A DNA stretch of 64,000 nt from Trogon surrucura (lineage: Eukaryota > Chordata > Aves > Trogoniformes > Trogonidae): assembly GCA_020746105.1 (NCBI GenBank), contig CM036617.1, forward strand, positions 203,567,971 through 203,631,970, given 5' to 3'. The position numbers and the translations under genes were made by a program. Position 1 is the stretch's first letter. Each line of letters starts with the position of its first letter. Under the pieces are notes generated by a model. That model saw only the letters and a list, made by a program, of their open reading frames with translations. It searched no databases and was not told the DNA's origin. Positions 46,589 through 57,951 of this stretch are shown here, piece after piece.

Positions 46589-47267
46589 AAGAAGGGAAGA
46601 AGTTACTCTGCAATTCCAGGCAGAATGAAAAGTGAGAATATGGGAAGGAAACAACTCTGCAGAGGGGGAGAATGTACTCCTGCTACCAGATCAGTGATTC
46701 CCCTGAGTCATGGGGAAGACCATGGTGAGGCAGGTTATCCTCCTGCAGTCCATGATGGTGACAAGGGTGTGTAAGTCCACCTGCAGCCTGTGGAGGACCC
46801 TACTCTGGTGTGGCTGTGATCCTGTGGGAAGACCGCACTGGAGCAGGGTCCTGGCAGGACCTGTGAACCTGGGGAGAGAGAAGAGCCAATGTTGGAGCAG
46901 GTTTGCTGGCAAGACGTGTGACCCTACAGGTGACCCACAGTGGAGCAGTCTGTTCTCGAAGTACTGCACCCTGTGGAAAGAACTCACGCTGTAGCAGTTA
47001 ATGAAGAACTGTCTCCTATGAGAGGAGGCCTCATAGTGGAGCAGGGGAAGAGAGTGAGGAGCTTTTCCCCTGAGATGCAAGTAGGAACAGAAACAACATC
47101 TAATGAACTGAGCGAAACCCCTGCTCCCCATCCCCCTGTTCTGCTTGTGAGGAGGAGTTATAGCAATCAGGAATAAAGTTAAGATGAGAAAAGAGGGAGA
47201 GGTGGTGGGAAGGTGGGTTTTTATGATTTGATTTTATTTGTCATTGCCCTTCTCTGATTTGATTAGT

Positions 47268-47273
47268 AATAAA
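47268..47273 (+). promoter_or_regulatory. LTR polyadenylation signal (AATAAA)
   Basis: An AATAAA lies inside the 3' third of the LTR at the place this family normally carries it. Confidence 0.4.
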
Positions 47274-47456
47274 TTAAATGAATTTCCCCTAGACGAGTCT
47301 GTTTTGCCCATGACAGTAATTGCTGAATGATGTCCCTGTCCTTATCTTGACCCATGAACCTTTTGTTGTATTTTCTCTCCCCTGTTCATGTGAGGAGGGG
47401 AGTGATAGAGCTACTTTGGTAGACATGTTTTCTCCAGCTGGGGTCAAACCACTACA

Positions 47457-47799
47457 GTACCATTCAGCCTAACATTGCATAATATAAGACATTTGTTTTA
47501 TGCTCACCAGAAGAGAAATAAAAATATAATGTGTAATTGTATTTGGGCTAGAGCATATGACTTGAATGGAGACCTATTAGTCCCTTGGAATGGTATGTAG
47601 AAAGATACATACGATGGCCTCTTGAAATGTACAATTTTCTCAGCCTTTCCCTTTAGGAAGTGCTGGGAAGGAAGCGAGGAAAAGTCATCATTCTGTATAT
47701 GAAGCAACAGATTAAGTGAATTGAGCTGTTCTTTGGAGTGAGTAAGAAGCAGCTGAGACCTTGTGTATAAGGATCAGAGGATATACCAGCATGGGGTGT
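47457..47799. other. short spacer, nothing recognised
   Basis: Unassigned AT-rich DNA between the LTR end and the next CR1. Confidence 0.4.
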
Positions 47800-49720
47800 G
47801 TGACATTGTGGCACACTTCTGCTAGAGTGCCTAATCAAGAAGAAGTATTGACATCTCCAGAAAGCCTCTCTATTACAGGTCATGGTTCTCACAGAGGGCT
47901 TTACCATCCTAGTGTGTGCTGGAAGGACAATGTTGGGGGGCACAAGTAATGTAGATTTCTAGAGATCATCAAGAATTATTTCTAGACACAAGTAAATGAC
48001 CTGTAAGCTAGCAGAGAAAGGTTACTGGACACGCTATTTATGGTTAAGGAAGAACTAATTCTTCCTTATCAAAGGTATTGAGCTCAAGAACAGACTTGAT
48101 AGCAGGGACCAATGCTCCCAAGACAAGGGACTTTAAGATCCTAAGAGAAATGAGCAAAATGAATTGTAGCACTACCAACATTGACTTCAGGAGAGCAGAT
48201 TTCAGCTTATTCAAGGATATGCTTGACAGTACCTCATTGCAAACTCCTCTGAAGAACGAAGAAGCTCAGGAGAGCTGGCTGATACTCAGAAAAGGCTCCT
48301 CAAAGCACAAGAATCATCTATTTTGACATGCAGAAAGTCAAGCAACAACAGCAGAAGGCCAATACTGATGAATGGGGAAAACATGATTGAGCTAAAGTTC
48401 AAAAAGCAAAGTATGCATAAGGAGAAAGCCGAGATGTGCTTCTTGGGAAGAACTTGTGCATGCAGGGAAGGAATTAAGAAAGGCAAAGTTCATTTGAAGC
48501 TGAAATTAGTGAGAGATAGAAAAGCCAAATAAGGACTTCTAGAAGTACCTTGTCAGCAAAAGGAAGCCTAAAGAAAATGTGAGGCATTGAACCTAGTGAC
48601 CGAGCACACGGGAAATGGCATTCTTTGCCTCTGTTTTTAACAATTAAGATCTGATCTCAAGCATCTCAGTACCATAAGTGAACTGTCAGAGTCAATGTGA
48701 GGGATGTGCCACGCACACTGGAAGAAGACAGACTTAGGGAACACGTAACCAAACTGGACACATTAAATAACCATGGGACCGGAAAGGATGCGTCTGAAGA
48801 TGCTGAGGAAACTGGCTGATATGAGACTGTTCTTCATCATCTTCAAAAAGTCATGTCAATCAGGAGAGGTTGTTGATGATTGGAAAAAAGGTGAACATCA
48901 TGTTGATCTTTCAGAAGGGCAAGAAGGAAGGTCTGAGAAACCATAGGGTTAGCTCCATAAGAAGATAGGAGTAAATCCTCCTGGAATTAAGTTTGTGAAT
49001 GACACCAGACTAAGGAAAGGGGGGATAGGGTAGATAGACTGAAAGGCAGAACTATTCAAAGGCGTTTTGACAGATGGAGAAATGAGTGTACAAAACTCTC
49101 ATGAAGTTCAACATGGCAAACGCCAAGCTCTGTGTCTGGGATGAAATAGCCTCATGTAACAGTACTGTCTGGTGATTAACTGGCTAGGGAAAGGCTCTCC
49201 AGAAAGTGATCTGGTGGATGAGCTTTGAAGTATGAGTCATCAGTACATTGCTATAGTGAGGATAACCAACCACTTAGTGGTCTCTATTAGTGTGAATGTG
49301 ACTAACAGGCTGAAGGATATGATTCTTTCCCTTTATTGAACACTTGTGAGATCACGTCTAGAGTAGATTTGAGTTCTTTGGTACAAGCAAGTTATTGGCA
49401 TACTGGTGTGAGTTCAATGGACAGCTATCAAGGAGAATGAGGCACACTGTACAAGGGCTAGGGTACAAGGATTGTGGGAAGTGGGTTTGTTCAGTCTTAA
49501 GAAAAGAATGTGAAAAGTGCATCTTATTGCTATCGACAGTTGTCTTCTGTAAGGACATGAAGACCAGGCCAGACTCTTCTTGGAGGTGTAAGGGGGACCA
49601 GGAGATACAAGTTGCAGCAAGGGAATTTCCTTATTGATATTACAAACAAGTCTGTACAATCGCAGTAGTCAAACACTGGAAGAGGCTACCCAGAGAGTTT
49701 GCATCCTGGGGGATGTCGGG
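47800..49720 (+). pseudogene. old CR1 LINE, endonuclease to C terminus, heavily decayed
   Basis: It begins in the endonuclease ('VPNQEEVL', 'YHPSVCWKDN' near 47825-47935). It continues through the linker, 'TDLIAGTNAPKTRDFKILRE' and 'NIDFRRADFSLFKDML' (48090-48240), then fragments of the reverse transcriptase fingers, an 'FVNDTRL' trace of the FADD region near 48990, and the C terminus ('KHWKRLPRE' near 49670-49700). Deletions have removed much of the palm. It covers more of ORF2 than most copies here but is the most decayed. Confidence 0.78.
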
Positions 49721-52016
49721 GTGAAAAGTGATAAAATGGTGTCCTCAAAGATGCTCATTAGAGGGTCTCTGCAGTAAACATGAAGAGAAGTCAGAGAGAG
49801 AAGGAAAGTTTACTGCATCTTTCTCTCTCCATTATGTAGCTTACGTGAGACATTTAGTGTTCAACCTCAAGGATACATAGTATAGGTCTTATCTATTAAT
49901 TACACTGAGACAATTTCTCTAGTTTTCAAATGTTTTAGTAGGAGTACCATTCAACCAAAATAGTATTTCTACAGCTAACATCACAGTAGAGCAGGTCAAC
50001 TGTTATCACAGGTAGACAGTTACGGAATAGCTACTGAGAAAGCTACAGGCTTATCAGAAAAGGTGGATTAGTTATGAAAAGCATTGTGATTGTAGAAAAT
50101 ATTTGTTGTCTGTAACTCCGCATGACACAGATTTGCTTTTAACAAATAGTATGTTACTTCACTACTCTGAATCAGATGCCTATATTATTACATATTTCTC
50201 AGAAAATTCAAGTTCGCTCTGTACAAAACAGTACGTAGATGCTGTGTGGCAATTCTAAGTCTAGGATAATTGCTATTCACATTTCTACCTGAAGTATTAG
50301 CACAAACCATCTTTGGAGTATTACACACGGTGTTTTTAGAGGGAAACTCAGATGTAACCAATGCTTCTTGAATACATCTACTTTCTGTCATGTGCTTCTA
50401 GTTATCACAGATATATTCATTAGGGTGACATTGCTTAGAAAGGGTGAGTGAACTCTTTCTTTGTAAGCTCTATAATAAATTTAGTCACCTCTTCAGGACA
50501 TATGTGAAAGCTGCTGATGTGATAGGGATCCCAGAGATACCTGCAAAATTCAGACTGTTTTAAGGACTTCTGTAATAGGCACGTGTTAGGTCCTCTCTCT
50601 GGGGAGTGAGAAACGGAACTTATGGTGTATTGTGCATTCAGAGTCCACCGTACAGCACATTAATTTCCCCATACAAATGAGCCTTTAATTTCTCCTTAAT
50701 TTTCTTCAAACTCTCAAAGCCTGCAGAGGAATGATACCATCAAGGAACAAGACATTCTAAGTTAAGTAACATAACTGCCTCACCCTTGTCACAAAAACAT
50801 ATCATCCTTATTTTTAGATAAGACAAACAACAGATAATGTTGTTCAAAGTAGACTATGGCAGTTGTCTTCTTTTTTTGAATTTCAGTCAGTAAATTACGC
50901 CTTGTCAAGAAGCATAAATGTCTCATATGACAACTGTGATCATTGATATAGTTGCTTTTTCCTTAAGGAACCACAAAAACTTTAATGAAGCAAAACATGC
51001 ATTTCATCCTCAAATTATATAGATTTACGTACTAATGTAAAAGGAGTGGATTAGGGTAAATAGGAGTAGAGAATTTTGGTTACTTGATTTTTTTTAATTA
51101 TAACTTTCTATTTTCAGCTTTGCCAGACTAACCATTTGGTTGTTTTTTTCTCATCTATGGGGTATGTGTTGTACAGCGCACTGTTTTAGAAAATTTCCTC
51201 TGCTACAGTCTAACAAGAATGAAGAAAAGATAATACTTTATTCTCTTGGAAATAGATGTTCGAGTTGTTTCGGTTTTATCTATTAATAGGTGACACATCT
51301 GAAAAACAAGCAGTTTTTTTCTGGATACAGTTGTGCAAACTGATCATTTAGCCTGCACGAGTTTTTACTGGTGTGTTGGGTTTTTTTGTCAGGGTGAAAA
51401 CAAAAAACAACAAGCACTAAGAATAAAGGAAGCAAAGCAGAGGAATGGGGACTGGTAACTAAAATTTAGAGAATAAGTGTGTGTCCTAACAGGCAGTTTG
51501 TGTCCTAATAATATAGATAGGACATGCATAATAGAGCAAAAAAACAAGCAGCCTCAATCTGACTGAGAGAAGACAGGATACTAAGTCATTCTTAATGGAC
51601 CATAAAGAATGGGTATACAAGCAGCTTTGAGTTTTGAAAAGACATTCTAGAAAAGTTTCTTGACTTCTCAACTGAGAATTATAACAGGAAAATACTCTCA
51701 GGTTTTCTGCAGTACTCTTTACTCATATGACAGGGAAACAGCCCACTGAAAAAGGTGTTTACATCTCAGAAATAATCAGACTGTAATGCTTGTGAGCATG
51801 GTCCCAATAATCTGAACAGAACTTGAAAATGTTATTATTAATAGCTGTATAGTCCATTTTTGTACATTTTTAACCTGTGCTTATTTTTATGATTTATGGA
51901 CTAATCTGGTACTTCTGAAATACCCTGCATAGTAACCTCACATATATGGCAAAACTCTATCATCATCAGTTGTGTCTTGGTTCTATTATAGCATCTAACA
52001 GGAGCTAGAAGCAAAT
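49721..52016. other. intergenic, nothing recognised
   Basis: AT-rich DNA. No repeat wording or coding sequence. An in-frame stop (taa, 51996-51998) lies shortly before the CR1 frame that follows. Confidence 0.45.
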
Positions 52017-54272
52017 ATGGTGGAGGAGCCGACTAGGAGAGGAGCACTGCTGGACCTCATCCTCGCTAACAAGGAGGATCTGGTTGAAGCAGTAAAGGTT
52101 GAGGGCTGCCTTGGCTGCAGTGACCATGAAATGGTGGAGTTCAGGATCTCATGTAGCAGAAACAAAATAGCAAGCAGAATTGCAACCCTGGACTTTGCCA
52201 AGGCAAACTTTGGATTTTTCAAACAGTTATTAGAGACAATCCCATGGGTAAGGCTGTTTGAAGGTAAAGGGGCCCAAGATAGTTGGTTAGCGTTCAGGGA
52301 CTGCTTCTGCCGTGCTCAAGATCAGAGCATCCCGACACGTAGGAAGTCAAGGAAGGGAGCCAGGAGACCTGCGTGGCTAAACAGGGATCTGCTGGGTAAG
52401 CTCAAGGGCAAGAGGAGAATTTACAGCTCTTGGAAGGCAGGGCTGGCCACTTGGGAAGAATATAAGGCTGTTGTCCGAGGATGTAGGGAGGCAACTAGGA
52501 AAGCAAAGGCCTCCCTAGAATTGAACCTGGCGAGAGGGGTCAAGGACAACAGGAAGAGCTTTTTCAAATACGTGGCAGATAAAACTAACACCAGAGGCAA
52601 TGTAGGCTCACTGATGAATGAGGTGGGTGCCTTGGTGACAGAAGATACAGAGAAGGCAGAGTTACTGAATGCCTTCTTTGCCTCTGTCTACTCTGTCAGA
52701 GGCTGTCCTGAGGAGCCCCGTTCCCCTGAGACCCCACAGGAAGTCAGGGCAGTGGAGGAGTTTGCTTTAGTCGATGAGGACTGGGTTAGAGACCAATTAA
52801 GCAATCTGGACATCCATAAATCCATGGGTCCAGACGGGATGCATCCACGGGTGTTGAGGGAGCTGGCTGATGTCATTGCTAGACCACTCTCCATCATCTT
52901 TGCCAAGTCTTGGGAGACGGGAGAGGTGCCTGAGGATTGGAGGGAAGTAAATGTCACTCCAGTCTTCAAAAAGGGCAAGAAGGAGGACCCGGGTAACTAT
53001 AGACCGGTCAGCCTCACCACCATCCCTGGGAAAGTGATGGAACGACTTATCCTTGGTGCCATCTCAAGGCATATCAAGGATAAGAGGGTCATTAGAGACA
53101 GTCAACATGGCTTCACCAAAGGGAAGTCGTGCTTGACTAACCTCATAGCCTTTTACGAGGATATAACAAGGTGGATAGATGATGGTCGAGCGGTGGATGT
53201 GGTCTACCTTGACTTCAGTAAAGCATTTGACACAGTCTCCCACAGCATCCTTGCTGCTAAACTGCAGAAGTGTGGTCTAGACTCTCGGGTAGTGAGGTGG
53301 ACTGTGAACTGGCTGAGGGGAAGAAGCCAAAGAGTTGTGGTCAATGGGGCGGAGTCTGGTTGGAGGCCTGTATCCAGTGGAGTCCCTCAAGGGTCGGTAC
53401 TGGGACCAGTATTATTCAATATATTCATCGATGACTTGGATGAGGGACTAGAGAGTACTATCAGCAAGTTTGCTGATGACACCAAGTTGGGAGGAGTGAC
53501 TGACACACCAGAAGGCTGTGCTGCCATCCAGCGAGACCTGGACAGGCTGGAGCGTTGGGCGGGGAAAAATTTAATGAAATATAACAAGGGTAAATGTAGG
53601 GTCTTGCATCTGGGTAGGAACAACCCCAGGTTCCAGTATAAGTTGGGGAATGACTTATTAGAGAGTAGTGTAGGGGAAAGGGACCTGGGAGTCTTGGTGG
53701 ACAGCAGGATGGCCATGAGCCAGCACTGTGCCCTTGTGGCCAGGAAGGCCAATGGCATCCTGGGGTGTATTAGAAGGGGGGTGGTTAGTAGGTCGAGAGA
53801 GGTTCTCCTTCCCCTCTACTCTGCCCTGGTGAGACCCCATCTGGAATACTGTGTCCAGTTCTGGGCCCCTCAGTTCAAGAAAGACAGGGAACTACTGGAC
53901 AGAGTCCAGCACAGGGCAACTAGGATGATGAAGGGAGTGGAGCATCTCCCTTATGAGGAAAGACTGAGGGAGCTGGGGCTCTTTAGTTTGGAGAAGAGGA
54001 GACTGAGGGGTGACCTCGTTAATGTTTACAAATATATCAAGGGTGAGTGTCACGAGGATGGAGCCAGGCTCTTCTCGGTGACAACCACTGATAGGACAAG
54101 GGGTAATGGGCTGAAACTGGAACATAAGTGGTTCCGCTTAAACTCGAGAAGGAACTTTTTCTCAGTGAGGGTGACGGAACACTGGAACAGGCTGCCCAGA
54201 GAGGTTGTGGAGTCTCCTTCTCTGGAGACATTCAAGACCTGCCTGGACAAGTTCCTGTGTAGCATAATCTAG
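52017..54272 (+). CDS. CR1 ORF2 fragment: end of endonuclease, complete reverse transcriptase
   Basis: A 751-codon frame without a stop. Residues 1-45 are the end of the endonuclease, including the Ser-Asp-His motif at 35-37; the earlier catalytic Asn, Glu and GDFN motifs are lost, so it cannot nick DNA. The reverse transcriptase follows: 'NVTPVFKKG' from 312 and 'NYRPVSL' at 327-333, motif A 'YLDFSKAFD' with Asp399, motif B 'PQGSVLGP' at 457-464, motif C 'FADD' at 485-488 with both catalytic aspartates, then 'RDLGVLVD' at 555-562 and the C terminus '[17 protein letters not shown]'. Full CR1 ORF2 proteins are around 1000 residues, so roughly a quarter is missing. The ATG at 52017 is only the first Met after truncation, with an in-frame stop at 51996. 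No promoter is seen, so expression is unlikely unless by read-through. Confidence 0.93.
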   Translation: MVEEPTRRGALLDLILANKEDLVEAVKVEGCLGCSDHEMVEFRISCSRNKIASRIATLDFAKANFGFFKQLLETIPWVRLFEGKGAQDSWLAFRDCFCRAQDQSIPTRRKSRKGARRPAWLNRDLLGKLKGKRRIYSSWKAGLATWEEYKAVVRGCREATRKAKASLELNLARGVKDNRKSFFKYVADKTNTRGNVGSLMNEVGALVTEDTEKAELLNAFFASVYSVRGCPEEPRSPETPQEVRAVEEFALVDEDWVRDQLSNLDIHKSMGPDGMHPRVLRELADVIARPLSIIFAKSWETGEVPEDWREVNVTPVFKKGKKEDPGNYRPVSLTTIPGKVMERLILGAISRHIKDKRVIRDSQHGFTKGKSCLTNLIAFYEDITRWIDDGRAVDVVYLDFSKAFDTVSHSILAAKLQKCGLDSRVVRWTVNWLRGRSQRVVVNGAESGWRPVSSGVPQGSVLGPVLFNIFIDDLDEGLESTISKFADDTKLGGVTDTPEGCAAIQRDLDRLERWAGKNLMKYNKGKCRVLHLGRNNPRFQYKLGNDLLESSVGERDLGVLVDSRMAMSQHCALVARKANGILGCIRRGVVSRSREVLLPLYSALVRPHLEYCVQFWAPQFKKDRELLDRVQHRATRMMKGVEHLPYEERLRELGLFSLEKRRLRGDLVNVYKYIKGECHEDGARLFSVTTTDRTRGNGLKLEHKWFRLNSRRNFFSVRVTEHWNRLPREVVESPSLETFKTCLDKFLCSII

Positions 54273-54336
54273 ACGTTCCTGCTCTGGCAGGGGGATTGGA
54301 CTTGATGATCTTTCGAGGTCCCTTCCAATCCCTGAC

Positions 54337-54368
54337 ATTCTATGATTCTATGATTCTATGATTCTATG
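54337..54368 (+). repeat. CR1 octamer tail (attctatg) x4
   Basis: Four perfect 8-bp units end the element. CR1s end in such short repeats instead of poly-A; they are thought to serve in priming reverse transcription. Confidence 0.97.
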
Positions 54369-54369
54369 A

Positions 54370-55057
54370 ACATGAAGTACTCACATGCCGTCAACCAAAT
54401 GTATAATAAATGTCCTAGATTCTCTGAAATCAATCAATCAAACAAACAAATACTACATATATAAATAATCCTAGTGAAGTTGTAGGACAAGGACACCACA
54501 ACCAGCTTTAGAAGGAAATTAGCAATTATTATGCAGAAATGATGCACTGAAAAAAACTCTGTTTTCCACAGAGCACACAAAAGCTTTCCTAGCACCAGCT
54601 AGCTGCACATAATTTAAAAAAGGCTCCTTACGCTGACATCATGCATTTTTGTTTAGTCTACAGGTAAAGATCTACCAAATGAACCCATAATTGTGTTTTC
54701 AAGCTTCTTTGTATAATGACTTTAAGTACTTGCTCTTTCTACTATAAGAACCATTTTTTAAAGTTTGTTGTAAGTCGTTAAATCATCAATTTGCTTGTAA
54801 GAGTTTTATCTGTTAGATATTCCTTGTCTCCATTTGTATTTTTAAATAATACAGAAGAGATCATAATAGTAAACCTTTTCAAATCTATACATCACCATAA
54901 GTATTCTGCATGCTCAGAAAAAGAGGCATACATTTAGGAAATGGTCAAAACTTCTGATTTAAGATATTTGATTTAGTGTCCTGAGAAACAAGAATATGAT
55001 TAATCCAAAACTATCAAGTTGATCTGTGTTATCTTATGCTTTGGACCTTTAACAGGA
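54370..55057. other. intergenic, nothing recognised
   Basis: AT-rich DNA after the CR1 tail. No gene or repeat is seen. Confidence 0.45.
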
Positions 55058-55245
55058 TGCATTATCTACTGTGTCCAGCTCTGGAGGCCTCAACACACGA
55101 AGAAAATGGACCTGTTGGAGAGGAGGGACATAAAAATGACCAAAGGGCTGGAGCACCTCTCCTACGAGGAGAGGCTGAGAGAGTTGGAGTTATTCAGTCT
55201 GGAGAAGAGAAGGCTCCGGGGAGACCTTACAGCAGCCTTCCAGTA
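55058..55245 (+). mobile_element. CR1 LINE fragment (ORF2 C-terminal part), fused to an LTR
   Basis: The nucleotide text 'ctgtgtccagctctggaggc' and the translated '[20 protein letters not shown]' are the ORF2 C-terminal region. The match stops after 'ccagtacctgggg' at about 55245, where LTR text begins. Neither its own 3' UTR nor tail is present. Confidence 0.88.
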
Positions 55246-55662
55246 CCTGGGGTGCACAAGGAGTTGGGAGGGGACACGGCTGGGACAGCTGACTCCAACT
55301 GACCAAAGGGATATTCTGCACCATAGGATGCTATGCTCAGTAAGAAATGCTGGGGAAAGAAGGAGGAATGAGGAATATTTCGAGTTATGACAGTTGTCTT
55401 CCCAAGTATCCGTTATCCATGACAGAGCTCTGCTTTCCTGGAAAATGACTAAACACCTTCCTGATGACAGGAAGGGATGAATAAACTCCCTATTATTTTT
55501 TTTTTAGCTAGTGTGTGTGGCATTTACTTTACCTACTAAACTGTTGATGTCTTGACCCATGAGTTTTCTCACTTTCACCCTTCTGATTCTCCCTTTGATC
55601 CCAGAGTGTGAGAGAACAGCTTTCTGGTGCTTGGCTGTCTTCTGAGGTTATCGCATAAAACA
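55243..55662 (+). mobile_element. LTR fragment, second avian ERV family
   Basis: It starts in mid-LTR at 'ggtgcacaaggagttgggag', followed by 'caaagggatattctgcacca', 'cttcccaagtatccgttatc', 'ctatt'-rich text, 'cctactaaactgttgatgtc' and 'cccatgagttttctcacttt'. It ends near 55662. The first part of the LTR is missing and a CR1 fragment abuts directly. The frame 55019-55390 crosses the junction and is not a gene. Confidence 0.8.
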
Positions 55663-57359
55663 AGTGCACCTCAAATGCCATTAATTTACTAACATTGAAA
55701 TCGATAAGGTTCTTACTGTATCAACTTCTGCAGTATTGTTAGGGTAGTATAACAACACTACATTATTCTTGAAGTTTTAACTGAACAACAATAACATCCC
55801 GAAGGATTACACTTAGTCAATAATCCAAATATTTGTTTTGTTGAAAATGTCATGTGAGGCCACCTTGTCCTTCACTAGTTAATGTGATGAATATCTGTTA
55901 ATATTGAGCTTCTGGTTTCCTAAGCAACAGTAACCAGGTGAAAGCTTTCGAAACCTTTTTCCTATTTGCTTGATGCTTTCGTGTAAAAAAACCATGTTTT
56001 CTTTACGGTAAAGAACAGGACTCAAGATGTTGTTGCTTGACTGTACTGATTACTTAATTGCAAAAGAGTTGGAGGTTTCGGGATACAGATACTGAAAATA
56101 TTTTTTTTTTTCAGTTTTGGTTAATAATAATATGTGGTGATTGATGAAAAATAAATTAAATATTTATATATAAATATAAGTCTCAACCCAAAAATAATTG
56201 GATTCATTTTGGTTTTCATTCTAATAAAAAAATGCAAGCTGTTCTGTAAGATTTGAACAATTTGTTGAACAACAATTTAAACTACTATTACCAAAGGAGA
56301 TCTGAAGTTTACAGTTACGTTCTGATCAGTATTTTAGAGAAAATAAGGTTTGGATTCTTTAGGTCCCTCAGACAGCAGGGAACTGAAAATAGATCCCACT
56401 ATTCAAACTGCTGTTCTATTCTCTAGCCTATAAAAAGCCTGACACACTTCAGTTTTTACCTACAAAATGATTTTTGTTTTCTAGATCGCAGTATGGATTT
56501 TTATTTATTTTGGACAAAAGTACAGTTTTGCTTTAATATCAAAAGTAAAAAAAAAATATGCTTCAATTAGAAATAAATTAGAAATAAAATATTGTTCTAT
56601 GTTGTTTAATCTTTTTCCTCACTTTTTAAAACCTTATTTTAATTTTTTATCTTTAATTTATACTATTTTTATATTATAATGTTATTAAAAATACAGAACA
56701 CTATAAACCCTAAAATTATTTGAATAATATTGTCCAGAATTAAGTGAAAATTCTTTAAACATTTTAAGACTAACATATTGACACAAATGTTTTAAATGTT
56801 ATAGTTTCCTGCTTAAAATATCCAGAAGATGTTCACTGATTTTTTTGTTTTTATTTAGTTGGAAGATTTACCTTTCAGCCAGATAATCAAGTTTTTTTGG
56901 TCTTGTTAACACTGTAAAATTATCACTGAGGAAGAACAAATGTCACAAGCTTAAAAGGCTATAAAATAGAAACAAATATTGAAACTAAAACCAAACTCAT
57001 AATTCTTTGACCACTGTATAAGTGACATTACGTACTGTACCAAATGTTTAGAAACTAAAATGTGATTTTTTTTTCACATTTAGCCAATCTTCTTATGTGA
57101 TTTAAAACAGTTTTTAAATACTATATTTTATGGTAGAGACAAGCATTCGTTTAAAGTCATTCCTTTTCACTTTAGCTCTAAAAATTCTCAGAAGAAAAAC
57201 CTTAGTTTATCATCTTCTTAGACAACAATAATGATGAAAATAATTCTTCTTTTTCGTGAGAAAAGAAAAAAGAATTGAGGTGAAAGGGTCTGGCACTATA
57301 TTGAGTCTGATTTGACGCATCTGAAAACATAAGAAAGAAAACACTTCCAAAGACCAAAC
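55663..57359. other. intergenic, very AT-rich
   Basis: Long A/T-rich stretches (for example 56100-56200 and 56560-56720) with no gene or repeat recognised. Confidence 0.45.
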
Positions 57360-57951
57360 TGTACAGGGTCTGGTTGGGATGGAATTAAATTTTTTCACAG
57401 CAGCCCATGGGGTGCTGTGCTTTGTAGCTGTGGCTAAACCAGCGTTGATAACACACTGATATATCGGATGCTGCTGAACAGTGCTCGTAGAGCATCAGAG
57501 GTTTCTGTCTCCCAATCCACCCTTCTCCTCACGGCCAGAGAATAATGCTGGGGGTGAACAGGAGGCCAGAAGGATACTTACTCAGGACAGCTGATCCAAA
57601 CTGGCCAAAGGGACATTTCATACCATTTGTTGTCATGCTCAGAAGGGCAAGCTCAAGGAAAGGAGAGGGAAGGGGGAATGTTTGTGGTTATGGCACCGTG
57701 CTTCCCAAGTACGCATGGTGAGACCCTGCTTTGTGGGAAGAAGCTCAACATCTGTTTGCTTTGCACAATAGTGACATAATTTCTCTTTCTGCTTTGATTG
57801 TACACAAGATTCTTGCTTTCCTGTTAAACGACCATTGTCCTGATCCAGATGTCTTCTTGCTTTCCTTCTATTTTCTTCTCATCCTGCAGGAGAGTGAAGT
57901 GAATGAGCAGCTGACTAGGTGCTTGTTGGTTGGAGTCAATCCATCATGATA
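57360..57951 (+). mobile_element. solo LTR, same family as 55243-55662
   Basis: It opens 'tgtacagggtctggttggga' and shows 'gttgataacacactgatat', the family's typical wording. Then come 'ggacagctgatccaaactgg', 'caaagggacatttcatacc', 'gtcatgctcag', 'cttcccaagtacgcatggtg' and a decayed 3' third ending about 'ccatcatgata'. Unlike the 55243 copy it keeps the LTR start. The border pentamers caaac and aaaaa match only partly. No internal retroviral sequence is attached. Frame 57731-57949 is inside it and not a gene. Confidence 0.75.

Larger units (their letters stand above)
46473..47456 (+). mobile_element. ERVL-like LTR, 3' part (split by CR1)
   Basis: It resumes at 'aagcttcctccatgtttgat', repeating the 'aagctt' last seen before CR1 copy A. 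It then gives the rest of the LTR: 'accaatgccagtcagctcca', a TATA-like 'tatttaag' at 46581-46588, the repetitive middle of 'gtggag' units (46700-47060), an AATAAA at 47268-47273, 'cttgacccatgaacc', and the end 'gggtcaaaccactaca'. Frames such as 46691-47131 lie in it and are not genes. The same LTR family occurs at 1468-2012 and 23988-24795. Confidence 0.85.
52017..54369 (+). mobile_element. young-looking CR1 LINE, 5'-truncated, with intact ORF2 frame and tail
   Basis: The element begins abruptly near 52012-52017 inside the endonuclease domain. It runs through an uninterrupted ORF2 and a short 3' UTR ('ggacttgatgatctttcgag') to a tail of four perfect attctatg octamers (54337-54368). No obvious target duplication is visible, which is usual for CR1. 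Truncation at the 5' end is the normal outcome of incomplete target-primed reverse transcription. The intact frame and tail make it the least decayed copy in the window. Confidence 0.95.

Noticed and set aside
46691..47131. Minus-strand frame of 146 codons.
   Set aside because: It is antisense to the repetitive middle of the LTR, which is GC-rich and low in stops.
55019..55390. Open frame of 123 codons.
   Set aside because: It crosses the CR1-LTR junction. The first part is CR1 ORF2 and the rest is LTR, so it is not a gene.
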